A DNA stretch of 64,000 nt from Hyphomicrobiales bacterium (GTDB taxonomy: Bacteria > Pseudomonadota > Alphaproteobacteria > Rhizobiales > Rhizobiaceae): NCBI GenBank assembly GCA_021775415.1, contig JAJFHV010000010.1, positions 186,001-250,000 on the forward strand, read 5' to 3'. Positions 16,490-26,247 of this stretch are shown here, piece by piece. Both the position numbers and the translations under genes were made by a program. A model generated the notes under the pieces. The model did no database searches. It had not been told where the DNA came from and saw only the letters and a program-made list of their open reading frames with translations. Every line of letters begins with the position of its first letter. Position 1 is the stretch's first letter.

Positions 16490-16983
16490 TATGACAAGCC
16501 TTGCTGCGGGATTGATTCAATTTCTGTTACCCGGCGATCCATCTCCGCCAACGCATCAATGTCTGTTTCATTGTACGCGACGGCGTGAACCAGAAAATGA
16601 TCGGACTCTGTTTCAACCGTGATGGTGCCGGGTGTCAGCGTAATGGAGTTCGCAAAAACAACCTGCCCGATGTCTGATTGCTGAGATATCTTAACGTTGA
16701 ACAATTTTTGTCTGATTGGCATTTTCGATGAAAGGATAATTTTTGTTACCTGCCAATTTGCCTTTGCAATTTCAACCAAAAGCCAAAGCGAATATTTTGC
16801 CAGTCTGAACAAACTAAAACTGAATTCCAGACGGCCTTCGTCGGCAGCGTCCATGCGTTCAAACACCCACACCGCAATCACAACAGAAATAACTCCCAAA
16901 CAAAGAAGCAGCGGCGTGAACAATCCGGACATCAGCCACCACAAGGCCCCTAGCCCAAGTGCTGCTCCAATCATTCGAACCAT
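16489..16983 (-). CDS. mrpE: Mrp antiporter subunit E
   Basis: 164 residues, MNHE family. Two N-terminal membrane spans are followed by a cytoplasmic domain containing NSITLTPGTITVE (the conserved SITLTPGT motif) and HFLVHAV. An open frame runs upstream to 17115, but the ATG at 16983 is preferred: GGGAAGAG stands just before it, and the resulting length matches the family. It is the first gene of the Mrp operon, whose order is E-F-G-A(C-term)-B-C-D-D-small gene-D. The operon probably exchanges Na+ or K+ for H+ at the inner membrane. Confidence 0.9.
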   Translation of the reverse strand: MVRMIGAALGLGALWWLMSGLFTPLLLCLGVISVVIAVWVFERMDAADEGRLEFSFSLFRLAKYSLWLLVEIAKANWQVTKIILSSKMPIRQKLFNVKISQQSDIGQVVFANSITLTPGTITVETESDHFLVHAVAYNETDIDALAEMDRRVTEIESIPQQGLS

Positions 16984-17290
16984 ATCTCTTCCCGTATTTA
17001 AGTCAGTTGCCGTGTCAAAATGGAAGTTTGGACGGCTAATCGACTCCCCATTTTCAATCGTCAGCGATGCCAATTTTCTGGCCACAATGCTGCCTCTACC
17101 CAATGTAGTGTGCATTTCTCCAAAGCGCCATAATATCCGCTGCTTGTTCCCAACTTTCTCAAAGCACCATCTTTGCCGGTAATTTTCGTGGATAGGTGTA
17201 TTTGGGAGAATTTATTTTCATAAGGCCTGATATTGGGCAAGGAAATGGCGTGACAAGCAACAGGGGGATAGCTAAATCAGTCATTCAATT
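16984..17290. other. Non-coding gap between divergent mrp operon and cysD
   Basis: 307 bp. It should carry the promoters of both operons and the leader of cysD. CAGGGGGATAG at about 17260-17270 looks like a Shine-Dalgarno but lies too far from the proposed cysD start, which leaves that start in doubt. No known riboswitch or palindromic operator was recognised. Confidence 0.5.
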
Positions 17291-18220
17291 TTGCCGCAAT
17301 TGGTGCATGAAGGATATCAGAAATTGGCAGATAATCTCGACTTCCTGGAGTCGGAAAGCATTCACATTATTCGTGAGGTGGCGGCGTCTTTTGCCAATCC
17401 GGTAATGATGTATTCTATTGGCAAGGATTCGGCCGTAATGCTGCATCTGGCGATGAAGGCTTTTCATCCGGGCAAACCCGGATTTCCGCTGCTACACGTG
17501 GATACGACCTGGAAGTTCGGGGAGATGATTACCTTTCGCGACGCAGAGGTGAAACGGCTCGGAGTGAAGCTGATAACCCATATCAACCCGAACGGCATCG
17601 AAAATGGCGTTGGTCCCTTTTCGCATGGCTCGAAAGTCCACACAGATGTGATGAAAACCGAAGGCCTGAAGCAAGCGCTCAAGGCTCACAAGTTTGATGC
17701 AGCATTCGGTGGCGCAAGACGCGATGAGGAAAAATCAAGGGCCAAGGAACGCGTTTTTTCCTTTAGAAACGCTGCCCAGCAATGGGATCCCAAGAACCAG
17801 CGACCGGAACTTTGGAACCTCTACAACACCGAGATTTCCAAGGGCGAAAGTGTCCGGGTATTTCCACTGTCAAACTGGACCGAGCTTGATGTTTGGCGCT
17901 ACATTTTACGTGAGAAAATTTCACTAGTGCCGCTATATTTTGCTAAGGAACGCCCTATCGTAATACGCGATGGCATGATGATTATGGTAGATGATGATCG
18001 CATTCCGCTCGAGCCTGACGAAAAACCAATGATGAAGCGGGTACGGTTTCGAACGCTTGGGTGTTACCCGCTAACCGGCGCGATTGAATCGGATGCCACA
18101 ACTGTTGAGGAAATTATCACCGAGCTGGAACAGGACCGAACTTCTGAGCGACAAGGCAGAATGATTGACCATGACCAGATTGGGGCGATGGAACAGAAAA
18201 AGCGCGAGGGTTACTTCTGA
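17291..18220 (+). CDS. cysD: Sulfate adenylyltransferase small subunit
   Basis: 309 residues. With the CysN GTPase it makes adenosine 5'-phosphosulfate from ATP and sulfate. The ATP pyrophosphatase-type loop is [15 protein letters not shown] (about 40-54), followed by [13 protein letters not shown] and [12 protein letters not shown], all typical of CysD. The start is uncertain: TTG 17291 is the first usable codon after an in-frame TAA at 17273, with TTG 17300 and GTG 17303 as alternatives. The stop overlaps the cysNC start as TGATG, indicating coupled translation and a stable heterodimer. Confidence 0.94.
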   Translation: MPQLVHEGYQKLADNLDFLESESIHIIREVAASFANPVMMYSIGKDSAVMLHLAMKAFHPGKPGFPLLHVDTTWKFGEMITFRDAEVKRLGVKLITHINPNGIENGVGPFSHGSKVHTDVMKTEGLKQALKAHKFDAAFGGARRDEEKSRAKERVFSFRNAAQQWDPKNQRPELWNLYNTEISKGESVRVFPLSNWTELDVWRYILREKISLVPLYFAKERPIVIRDGMMIMVDDDRIPLEPDEKPMMKRVRFRTLGCYPLTGAIESDATTVEEIITELEQDRTSERQGRMIDHDQIGAMEQKKREGYF

Positions 18221-20070
18221 TGCCTCAATCGAAGAATGACGCCCTTCCACGCCTGCGGTTTTTGACATGCGGTTCTGTCGATGACGGGAAATCGACACTC
18301 ATTGGACGATTACTTTATGAGTCAAGCTCCGTGCTCGATGACCAAATGGATGCGGTTGCCAACGAAAGCAGCAAGTTCGGGACCCAGGGCGATTCCGTTG
18401 ATCTCGCCCTGCTGCTAGATGGACTACAAGCAGAGCGCGAACAGGGCATTACGATTGATGTAGCCTATCGCTATTTCTCGACCAAGCAACGCTCTTTCAT
18501 TGCAGCGGATGCGCCGGGCCACGAACAATATACGCGAAACATGGCAACAGCAGCATCAAATTCCGACCTTGCGATCTTGTTGGTAAATGCAAAATCCGGG
18601 TTGCTGCCCCAGACCAGACGTCACGCCCGGATTGTCTCACTACTTGGTGTTCGCCACTGCATCCTCGCGGTCAACAAAATGGATTTGGTAGGCCACGACG
18701 AAAAAACGTTTACTCAGATTGCCGATGAATTTCAGACATTTGCCAAGGCGCTGGAATTTCAAAGCATCAATTCTGTTCCGGTATCTGCGCTTAATGGCGA
18801 CAATTTATTCACCGCATCGCAACATATGCCCTGGTACAAGGGTAGCTCTCTGATTGATCTGCTTGAGACTATCAAGATTGAGACGGGCCAGGCGCAAGCT
18901 CCCTTCCGCATGCCCGTACAATACGTAAACCGTCCGAACTCTGAATATCGTGGTTTCTGCGGAACCGTCGCATCCGGGTCTGTGAAGGTTGGAGAAGAGA
19001 TCGTTGTTTTGCCGTCCGCAAAAACCACACGGGTGAAGGAGATCGCAGGCCCTTCCGGCACAGTTGAGACAGCAAGTTCCAATCAGGCCATCACATTGCT
19101 ACTGGAAGATGAAATCGATATCAGCCGGGGCGATATAATTGCTGCCGTTGATGCACCGACTGCCGTCGCAGATCAGATTGCTGCCCACATAGTGTGGATG
19201 GACGAAGCATCAATGCTTCCAGAGCGACCCTACACAATTCGGTTTCACAGCATGTCGTGTATTGCGCAGGTTACCGATCTTGTTCACCGGATTGACACGA
19301 ATACGGGCAAGAAAATAGCCAGCAAAAAACTTGAGCTCAATGAGATTGGATACTGCAAACTCTCGCTTGACCGGGAGGCGGCTTTTGATTCGTATTCGGA
19401 AAATCGTCAAACCGGTTCCTTTGTCCTGATCGACCGATACACAAACGCTACCGTTGGTGCAGGTGTAATCGATTTTGCACTACGGCGCGCAAGCAACATT
19501 CATTGGCAAGAAACCCGGGTGGACAAAGAGCAGCGCGCCCGGATGAACGACCAAAAGCCGTGCTTGTTGTGGTTTACCGGATTTTCAGGATCAGGAAAAT
19601 CGACAATTGCAGACCGTCTGGAACAACGCCTACAATCTTTGGGGCGCAGAACCTACCTGCTCGACGGCGACAATGTGCGACACGGGCTAAACCATGACCT
19701 TGGATTTACGGATCAGGACCGGGTTGAGAACATCCGTCGCGTAGCTGAAGTCGCCAAACTTATGGTCGATGCCGGACTTATCGTATTGGTGTCTTTTATT
19801 TCACCCTTCAAGGCCGAGCGGGAAATGGCGCGAGGCTTGGTGGCAGATGACGAATTCCATGAAATTTTTGTCGATACGCCATTAGAGGTTTGCGAAGCCA
19901 GAGACATAAAAGGCCTCTACAAAAAAGCACGGGCGGGTGAGTTGAAAAACTTTACGGGAATTGATTCTGACTATGAGGTTCCAGAAAATCCCGAAATCCT
20001 GCTGAAAGGCGCAGAAGAGGAAATTGATGTGTTAGTCGACCAGGTGCTGACCAAACTCGGCATCAACTGA
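18220..20070 (+). CDS. cysNC: Bifunctional sulfate adenylyltransferase large subunit / APS kinase
   Basis: A 616-residue fusion. Residues 1 to about 430 are the CysN GTPase: P-loop [15 protein letters not shown]3 [12 protein letters not shown] and G4 NKMD. Residues about 445-616 are APS kinase (CysC) with P-loop [10 protein letters not shown] (about 452) and [10 protein letters not shown]. Together with CysD it converts sulfate to PAPS. PAPS can feed cysteine synthesis or sulfotransferases; the neighbouring glycosyltransferases and the sulfotransferase at 5685 make the second use plausible (inference). The fusion is a common arrangement in rhizobia. Confidence 0.95.
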   Translation: MPQSKNDALPRLRFLTCGSVDDGKSTLIGRLLYESSSVLDDQMDAVANESSKFGTQGDSVDLALLLDGLQAEREQGITIDVAYRYFSTKQRSFIAADAPGHEQYTRNMATAASNSDLAILLVNAKSGLLPQTRRHARIVSLLGVRHCILAVNKMDLVGHDEKTFTQIADEFQTFAKALEFQSINSVPVSALNGDNLFTASQHMPWYKGSSLIDLLETIKIETGQAQAPFRMPVQYVNRPNSEYRGFCGTVASGSVKVGEEIVVLPSAKTTRVKEIAGPSGTVETASSNQAITLLLEDEIDISRGDIIAAVDAPTAVADQIAAHIVWMDEASMLPERPYTIRFHSMSCIAQVTDLVHRIDTNTGKKIASKKLELNEIGYCKLSLDREAAFDSYSENRQTGSFVLIDRYTNATVGAGVIDFALRRASNIHWQETRVDKEQRARMNDQKPCLLWFTGFSGSGKSTIADRLEQRLQSLGRRTYLLDGDNVRHGLNHDLGFTDQDRVENIRRVAEVAKLMVDAGLIVLVSFISPFKAEREMARGLVADDEFHEIFVDTPLEVCEARDIKGLYKKARAGELKNFTGIDSDYEVPENPEILLKGAEEEIDVLVDQVLTKLGIN

Positions 20071-21243
20071 CTAGGAGGGATTTTGGCGACTGGAAAATTC
20101 ATCGAGCAGTATTTGAGCTGAGCTGTTCGCTCCATCAAGATTGAACTTCGGTTTTGCAGAATCCCTATATTCAACACTATCAACCGCCTTCGCGAGACTT
20201 TCAGGTGATAGCTCATCTGGGCGCACCAACGTTATGATACCTTTTTCTGCAAGAAGTTCTGCGCGTTTGAGTTGTTCGGTTTCCTGACCACCGATGAAAG
20301 GCACCAGCACACTAGCGGTATTTGCCCGCAATACATCGGCAACGGTATTGTAGCCAGAACGTGAGACGGAAACTTTTGAAGAACGCATTGCCTGGACCAT
20401 ATCAGGTAAAAACCTGACGACCTTCATTCCGTCCGGGCAATCATGCAGCAATGATTGATAATCAGATTCCGGCAGTTCCGTTCCGGCAGACAAGCACCAG
20501 TTTTCCGGGTATTTTTTTGAGTACTTCATTGCCTGAAGTGCCACTCTCATCAGCGACAATCCAACTGCCCCGCCGCCGGCTGAAACCAATACATCATATT
20601 TTGGATTCGACTGAACGGTGCTTTTTTGCGGGTCGGGCGTAACAAGACCGGAGTAGCGTATCTTGTCTTCAATCTCGGATGCACCCTGCAATGTTTCTTC
20701 AATCCGAATAAGAGCCGGATCACCATGTACAAGTACGAGATCATACCATCGGTGAATTGAATCCAGAGATTCACGCACCGATTTTTCGCGTCGACCTTCC
20801 TGCATGATGTCCCGAATTGACGAGACAATCATTGGAGGATTTGCACGTTGAGCGGTAGCTTCCAACAATGGAACCAGTTCAAAACGCATCTGTCGTCTGC
20901 CAAATGGAAAGGCTTCTGTGACCAGGATATCCGGCTGGACCTGATTGAAACAGTCGAGCAATTCCGCAGATCTTACCGCTTGATCTTCTTCGGTGAATTG
21001 CTCGCCGCCTTTGTGAACCAACTCACCGAATGAGGCATCTCTGGACCGCACTGCAGTCAAATATTTGACCTGCAATCCCGTGACATCCAAATCCGGAACA
21101 GGCGTTCCTCCCCAAATCAGATGAGTTTCACACCCCATCCGTGCCAATGCCCGTGCGACGCGGGTTGAACGGAAGACATGACCTATTCCCAGTAGATGTT
21201 GGACATAGAAGAAAACTACCGGAAGCTTTGCGGTGCCGGTCAC
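20071..21243 (-). CDS. GT-B glycosyltransferase, MurG-like
   Basis: 390 residues. The N-terminal FFYVQHLLGIGHVFRSTR carries the G.GH...R motif of MurG-like GT-B enzymes. The C-terminal half contains VLVSAGGGAVG and SRSGYNTVADVL, typical of a nucleotide-sugar site, and VPFIGGQETEQLKRAE. The donor and acceptor are unknown. The GTG start overlaps the stop of the upstream GT4 gene (GTGA). It is last in a three-gene operon and shares its domain type with the first gene of that operon. It converges head-on with cysNC with no gap. Confidence 0.85.
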   Translation of the reverse strand: MTGTAKLPVVFFYVQHLLGIGHVFRSTRVARALARMGCETHLIWGGTPVPDLDVTGLQVKYLTAVRSRDASFGELVHKGGEQFTEEDQAVRSAELLDCFNQVQPDILVTEAFPFGRRQMRFELVPLLEATAQRANPPMIVSSIRDIMQEGRREKSVRESLDSIHRWYDLVLVHGDPALIRIEETLQGASEIEDKIRYSGLVTPDPQKSTVQSNPKYDVLVSAGGGAVGLSLMRVALQAMKYSKKYPENWCLSAGTELPESDYQSLLHDCPDGMKVVRFLPDMVQAMRSSKVSVSRSGYNTVADVLRANTASVLVPFIGGQETEQLKRAELLAEKGIITLVRPDELSPESLAKAVDSVEYRDSAKPKFNLDGANSSAQILLDEFSSRQNPS

Positions 21244-22499
21244 TTCCTTGCCTCTTCCATGGTGTGTGTCAGCAAACTGACGATTGAGCCAATCGTATTC
21301 AGGTGATCGAATTCGGATCGAACCCTGGCCTCACCTGCACTGCCCATTTGATTTCGCAGTCCAGTATCTCTGCAAAGTTGCTCAATTGCTGCAGCAAGTG
21401 CCAATGTATCATCTGGTTCAACCAGAATTCCATTTTTGCCATCATCCAACAATTCCGGAATACCTGAAATGTTGGTTGAAATGACTGCCAAGCCTTGGCT
21501 CTGTGCTTCAATAATCACATTCGGCAATCCGTCGCGATCACCGGTTGGATCAATTCGGCTTGGCAGAACAAAAAGATCAGACTTTAGGTAGGTCTCCAAA
21601 ACTGTTGCCTGTGGCAGTGCACCCAAAAACTGACATCTATCTGCGATGCCTAGCTGAGCTGCCTGCTCCTCAAGCCTGGCTTTCAGTGGGCCGCCGCCGA
21701 TATGTGACCAATTCCAGCGCAAATTTTCCGGCAAGGCTGCAAGTGCATCCAATAAAGCATCTATCCCCTTTTTTTCGACTGCGCGGCCAACTGTTAAAAG
21801 CTGAATTGGGTTATCCGGATCACTGCCAGTTCGTGATTGGGTTCTATCGGAAGCAGGGGGGGGGAATCGTGTCAGATCGATGCCGTGATAAACCAATTTC
21901 ACCGGTTTATCGCCGGGGGCAAGTTCCGCCAGATGATCCCGCCCACCTTTAGTGCACGTCACACACCATTCGCAGTCCGCCAGCTTTTCACGTATTTCCC
22001 ACTCTGGGGTGGTCCAGATGTCTTTTGCGTGGGCAGACACAGAATATGGACAGCCCAGAATCAAGGCCGCGTACCTGGCAACCGATCCAGGTGTGTGAAG
22101 AAAATGCACGTAGAATAATTTTGCGTCTTCGCGATACTCGTTTGCAAGAACCAGGGCCTGTCCGAAACGGCGTATGCGATTGACGGTAAAATCCCTAAAC
22201 AGGTCTTTGAAAAATATTGAAAATACCTGCCAAACCCCGGAAAGCCCAAGCGCATATTTGAGGCCTGCCAAAACCCTTACCGGCTCCTGATGGAGATACT
22301 CGGGCAGATAATAGACGGGCGCAGAAATCTCGTCGTGAATGGGATGTCTGTGTTTGTCTGTTGGATGACGCAGGGAAACGATATCCAGCTTGAGGCCGGC
22401 CCTTTCAAGCTCCAGGATTTCCTGAGCGATGAAGGTTTCTGACAGACGAGGATATCCTTTGAGTATCAAAACCAGTTGGTTTTTTTGCTCCCGGCTCAT
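21240..22499 (-). CDS. Glycosyltransferase family 4 (GT-B)
   Basis: 419 residues. The N-terminus LVLILKGYPRLSETFIAQEI is typical of GT4 enzymes for exopolysaccharide. The C-terminal Glycos_transf_1 domain shows LLTVGRAVEKKGIDALLDAL and the E-x7-E region (DRDGLPNVIIEAQSQG). The frame is open further upstream, but the ATG at 22499 starts only four bases after the preceding stop and gives the expected N-terminus. It sits between two MurG-like glycosyltransferase genes. It presumably adds one sugar in a surface glycan; the specificity is unknown. Confidence 0.87.
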   Translation of the reverse strand: MSREQKNQLVLILKGYPRLSETFIAQEILELERAGLKLDIVSLRHPTDKHRHPIHDEISAPVYYLPEYLHQEPVRVLAGLKYALGLSGVWQVFSIFFKDLFRDFTVNRIRRFGQALVLANEYREDAKLFYVHFLHTPGSVARYAALILGCPYSVSAHAKDIWTTPEWEIREKLADCEWCVTCTKGGRDHLAELAPGDKPVKLVYHGIDLTRFPPPASDRTQSRTGSDPDNPIQLLTVGRAVEKKGIDALLDALAALPENLRWNWSHIGGGPLKARLEEQAAQLGIADRCQFLGALPQATVLETYLKSDLFVLPSRIDPTGDRDGLPNVIIEAQSQGLAVISTNISGIPELLDDGKNGILVEPDDTLALAAAIEQLCRDTGLRNQMGSAGEARVRSEFDHLNTIGSIVSLLTHTMEEARK

Positions 22500-22503
22500 G
22501 CGA

Positions 22504-23742
22504 TCAGTCAAATACCATAACCTGCTGCTCGTCCGGCTTCTTGCGTTCCGGCCGGATTGCGCTGTCTCCAACAAGTTTTTCAATTTCCACGCAGACCGAA
22601 TCCAGACCCTTGAGATCATCTGCAGCAAGATTTTTTGACGGTTTCGGAATTTTTTGAAGGCGCAGAAGCGAATCCGCCAGGGTTCGGGGGATTGAGGCTT
22701 CTTCAGGAGTAATCATTTCACAAAGCCCCAGTTCACGTGCCCTGCTGGCGCGGATATACTGCTCCTGCCGTGGATGAGTGCGGGGCACGTAGAGCGCCTT
22801 GCGGTCAAACGAAAGAGCCTCACAAAATGTGTTGTACCCGCACATACCGACGACTGCTACGGCGTTTTGCATCAATATTTCCATACGGTTTTCAAAATCA
22901 ATAACCGTTACATTCGCAAGGCTGGATGCACGCATACGAATGCGATCACGATTTTCCAGTTTCATGAATGGACCAAGCACCATGACCATTGGATAGTCCA
23001 GCCTGGAATCAAATTCGCGGGCAGCCAGAACCTGTTCCATCAATACGCTGCCATCACCCCCTCCGCCTGCAGTCACCAGAATGTATTCGTCCGGCAAAAA
23101 GTGGCTTTCACTTGTTTGGCTCAAGGAGATTTCCCGATCAAGGAACCCTGTGTAGTGTACCTTTTCCTGGAGGCTTTCAGGTATATCAAGCCCTTCCAGA
23201 GGGTTCCAGAAATGCGCCGGACCAAAAACCCATACCCGGTTATAAAACCGCTCGATTTTCTGCACCATGTCCTGTTTGGCCCATTCCTTTTCGAGAAGGT
23301 GGGGTGCATCCATCACATCGCGAAGCCCGAGGATTGTATGAACTTTCTGCTTTCGCATCATTTCCAATGTGGGAACCAGTTCACCCTTAAGGCCCATTGG
23401 CTCCTTGTCGACAATAAATATGTCCGGCTGGAAAGCTTCAGCAGTACGCTGAATTATCAACTTGCGCATTTCCAATATGTCATCAAGATCGATGTACTCA
23501 CCAATTGAATCATACTCGCCATTGTAGAGTTTGATGACGCTGGGGATTTTTACGAAATCCACCCGGGCTCTAAAATCGAACGCCCCGGCAATTTGTGACC
23601 CGGATATGATGATAACATTGACGCCCTTGAACTGTTCAACAATGGCGTGCGCGATCGTCCTGCACCGCCGCAAGTGTCCAAGGCCAAATGTATCATGGCT
23701 GTACATCAGTATTCTGACGTGCTCGAGACGCTTGATATCCAA
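22504..23742 (-). CDS. GT-B glycosyltransferase, MurG-like (COG4671 type)
   Basis: 412 residues, first gene of the glycosyltransferase operon. ILMYSHDTFGLGHLRRCR carries the same G.GH..R motif as the protein at 20071-21243. TAGGGGDGSVLMEQV and GMCGYNTFCEALSF match the donor-sugar site. A middle stretch (VDKEPMGLKGELVPTLEMMR) is characteristic of the predicted COG4671 group. The start is TTG, with AGGA about ten bases before it; the next ATG would cut into the first beta strand. No biochemical role is known to me. Confidence 0.83.
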   Translation of the reverse strand: MDIKRLEHVRILMYSHDTFGLGHLRRCRTIAHAIVEQFKGVNVIIISGSQIAGAFDFRARVDFVKIPSVIKLYNGEYDSIGEYIDLDDILEMRKLIIQRTAEAFQPDIFIVDKEPMGLKGELVPTLEMMRKQKVHTILGLRDVMDAPHLLEKEWAKQDMVQKIERFYNRVWVFGPAHFWNPLEGLDIPESLQEKVHYTGFLDREISLSQTSESHFLPDEYILVTAGGGGDGSVLMEQVLAAREFDSRLDYPMVMVLGPFMKLENRDRIRMRASSLANVTVIDFENRMEILMQNAVAVVGMCGYNTFCEALSFDRKALYVPRTHPRQEQYIRASRARELGLCEMITPEEASIPRTLADSLLRLQKIPKPSKNLAADDLKGLDSVCVEIEKLVGDSAIRPERKKPDEQQVMVFD

Positions 23743-23946
23743 GGGATGCCTATCCTGTATTGGACGCGCCTAGGCACGTGTTAAGCTTTAGGATGCGATT
23801 TTTAACAAGTTTGGCGATCAAAACAAGCACTCAACGCTAAAACGAGATAACAGGTTGTTGCGACCTAACAGATTTTCAGTCGGTGGTTGTGAAAAAACCG
23901 GGAGACGGTATTCTTCTCCTCCGCACCATCAAAGCAACGGATTGCT

Positions 23947-25071
23947 GTGAAAAACCCAAAAAACATCGCCTTTTATGCACCGATTAAACCACCCGATCAT
24001 CCCATCCCATCTGGTGACCGATTAATTGCAGCCAATATAGTTACGGCACTCAAGCTTGCAGGCCATACGGTGAACCTTGCCTCGCGAAACATCTCATACT
24101 CAAAACGTAGCTCTCTGGATATTCTGAAAGAAAGAAAGAATGGGGCAATTGCGGAAGCGGACCGGATCATATCGAAATATGCCAATGGCCCAACCAAAAC
24201 GCGACCGGATCTTTGGATTACATACCATCCCTATTGCAAGGCTCCAGACTGGATTGGGCCAAAGGTTAGCAGCGCGCTCAATATTCCCTATCTGACCATC
24301 GAAGCTGCCCGTACAGCCCAAGGTGTGGGCGATGAATGGGAGCCATGGCGAAAGGAAGCGCAAGCTGGAATAAAACTCGCAGATCGACATTTGTGCTTCA
24401 AACCGACGGATCGCGCATATCTTGGAGAGTTGCTTGGAAGTGATGAAAATCTCATGGATATACCGGCCTTTCTGGACACGCCAAACATTGGAATTGCCAG
24501 ACCTGCTTCCTTACCCAGTCACTGGAATTCCCACACGCCGGTACTGGTCACCGCCGGAATGATGCGCAAGGGGAAAAAGGATCGTAATTTTTTCATGTTG
24601 GCTGAGGTTCTTTCCGGAATAATAGGAGATAGCTGGAACCTTGTTGTCATCGGTGGCGGCCCTGAGGAAGATGCTATCCAGGCGGCATTTTCCTCTGTTC
24701 CTGATGAGCGCATTCACTGGTGTGGCCAGATTGAACACGCAGAAGTTTTAAAATGGATGGCAGCTGGCGATATTTTTGTATGGCCCGGCTGGAAAGAACC
24801 AATTGGCATGGTTTATCTTGAAGCACAGCTTCAGGGTCTACCCGTTATTGCCCAAAGGAGCATGGGTGTTCCGTTGGTGGTGCAGGACCAAAAAACCGGA
24901 ATGCTATCGCCCGAAGATGATCTGGAAGCGATGCGCGCCAACCTCAAAGCACTGCTTGGTGATAGCCACTTACGCCAGTCGATGTCTTCCAAAGCACGGG
25001 CAAACGTATTGAACAATCATGGCCTGGAGCGGGCTGCAGATCGCATTAATGAGTGCATCAGCGATCTTTAA
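23947..25071 (+). CDS. Glycosyltransferase family 4
   Basis: 374 residues, transcribed divergently from the GT trio with a 204-bp spacer. The N-terminus IAFYAPIKPPDHPIPSGDR is GT-B like. The C-terminal domain has MVYLEAQLQGLPVIAQ and GVPLVV, the donor-binding E-x7-E region, preceded by GDIFVWPGWKEP. The start is GTG. It is probably a fourth enzyme in the same glycan pathway; the acceptor is unknown. Confidence 0.82.
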   Translation: MKNPKNIAFYAPIKPPDHPIPSGDRLIAANIVTALKLAGHTVNLASRNISYSKRSSLDILKERKNGAIAEADRIISKYANGPTKTRPDLWITYHPYCKAPDWIGPKVSSALNIPYLTIEAARTAQGVGDEWEPWRKEAQAGIKLADRHLCFKPTDRAYLGELLGSDENLMDIPAFLDTPNIGIARPASLPSHWNSHTPVLVTAGMMRKGKKDRNFFMLAEVLSGIIGDSWNLVVIGGGPEEDAIQAAFSSVPDERIHWCGQIEHAEVLKWMAAGDIFVWPGWKEPIGMVYLEAQLQGLPVIAQRSMGVPLVVQDQKTGMLSPEDDLEAMRANLKALLGDSHLRQSMSSKARANVLNNHGLERAADRINECISDL

Positions 25072-25080
25072 ACCACGTCC

Positions 25081-26247
25081 TCAGCCATATGGATCGGCAG
25101 CATCGCGCAATCCATCCCCGAAGAAATTAAATGCCAGAATTACAAGAATGACCGGGACAACCGGAAGGATTAGCCATGGATAGAGCGCTACGACATTGAT
25201 GTTTTGCGCCTCGTTCAACAATACGCCCCAGCTGACGATTGGTGATCTTAGGCCGAGGCCCAGAAAGGACAATGCAGTCTCACCAAGGATCATTGTCGGG
25301 ATAGTAATCGTTGCAGACGCAATCAAGTGACTCATGAAGCCGGGAACAAGATGCAAGCCTATAATACGTCTTGGGCTCGCCCCCATTAATCGAGCTGCAA
25401 GCACATAATCTTCCTCACGCAAGGCCAACAGTTTTGAACGTACCGCTCGCGCTAATCCGGTCCAGTCAATCAGGCCGAGTATGACGGTGATGCCAAAATA
25501 GACCAGTATGGGGCTCCAGGTGACCGGCATGATCGCAGCAAGCGCCAGCCATAACGGTATCGTGGGCAAGGACTGAATCACCTCTATAATTCTTTGCACG
25601 ACCAAGTCCACCCAACCGCCGTAATATCCTGCAAGCCCGCCAATCACGATGCCAAGTGTAAAGCTGATGGAGATGCCAATCAGGCCGATTGTGAGCGATA
25701 TCCGGGCTCCATACATCATTCTGGACATTACATCGCGGCCAAGGCGATCTGCACCGAGAAAGAAAAATGGTTTCCGCTCTGGTGGGCATACCAGATGGAA
25801 GCTCCCTTCAATCATTCCCCAAAACCAATATTTGTCGCCAGAGCACATGAACCGGAGTTTATGTGGTGTTCGAGTGTCAGGCTTGTAGATCCGTTTTAGG
25901 GTGGTGAGATCGAGTTCCGATTTGTAGTCATACACAAAGGGGCCGACGAACTCGCCTTTGTGAAACAGGTGTACTGACTGTGGTGGAGCGTAAATATATT
26001 TCGAGTTTCTGGTTTCCAATCCATAGGGCGCAAGGATCTCGGATATAAAAGCTGTCAGATACATAAAGGCTAAAAACACACCACATATGACAGCGACCTT
26101 GTGGCGTTTGAATTTCCACCACATCAGCTTTTTCTGTGAGGCAAGAAATACCGCTTCCTGCTCCGGCGTGAGCTTTTCGATCGCTTTTGGATCGAACTGC
26201 TCCTGGCAAACAAAATGATCGGCCGTTGTTGGGGCATTCTTGGTCAA
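25081..26247 (-). CDS. Peptide-type ABC transporter permease (OppC/DppC family)
   Basis: 388 residues. One N-terminal span (VAVICGVFLAFMYLTAFI) is followed by a long extracytoplasmic segment of about 90 residues that holds two Cys (RFMCSGD and HLVCPPE), then five spans. The permease signature region is in EEDYVLAARLMGASPRRII. GADRLGRDVMSRM before the second span is typical of OppC. The start is TTG overlapping the stop of the partner permease (TTGA). It is last in the ABC operon. The long loop with paired Cys is unusual for short OppC members and could hold a disulfide. Confidence 0.87.
   Translation of the reverse strand: MTKNAPTTADHFVCQEQFDPKAIEKLTPEQEAVFLASQKKLMWWKFKRHKVAVICGVFLAFMYLTAFISEILAPYGLETRNSKYIYAPPQSVHLFHKGEFVGPFVYDYKSELDLTTLKRIYKPDTRTPHKLRFMCSGDKYWFWGMIEGSFHLVCPPERKPFFFLGADRLGRDVMSRMMYGARISLTIGLIGISISFTLGIVIGGLAGYYGGWVDLVVQRIIEVIQSLPTIPLWLALAAIMPVTWSPILVYFGITVILGLIDWTGLARAVRSKLLALREEDYVLAARLMGASPRRIIGLHLVPGFMSHLIASATITIPTMILGETALSFLGLGLRSPIVSWGVLLNEAQNINVVALYPWLILPVVPVILVILAFNFFGDGLRDAADPYG

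Noticed and set aside
22774-23508. Plus-strand open frame of 244 codons
   Set aside because: It lies wholly inside the glycosyltransferase gene on the other strand, which has clear family motifs; its own composition (His/Cys/Phe-rich) looks like antisense reading.
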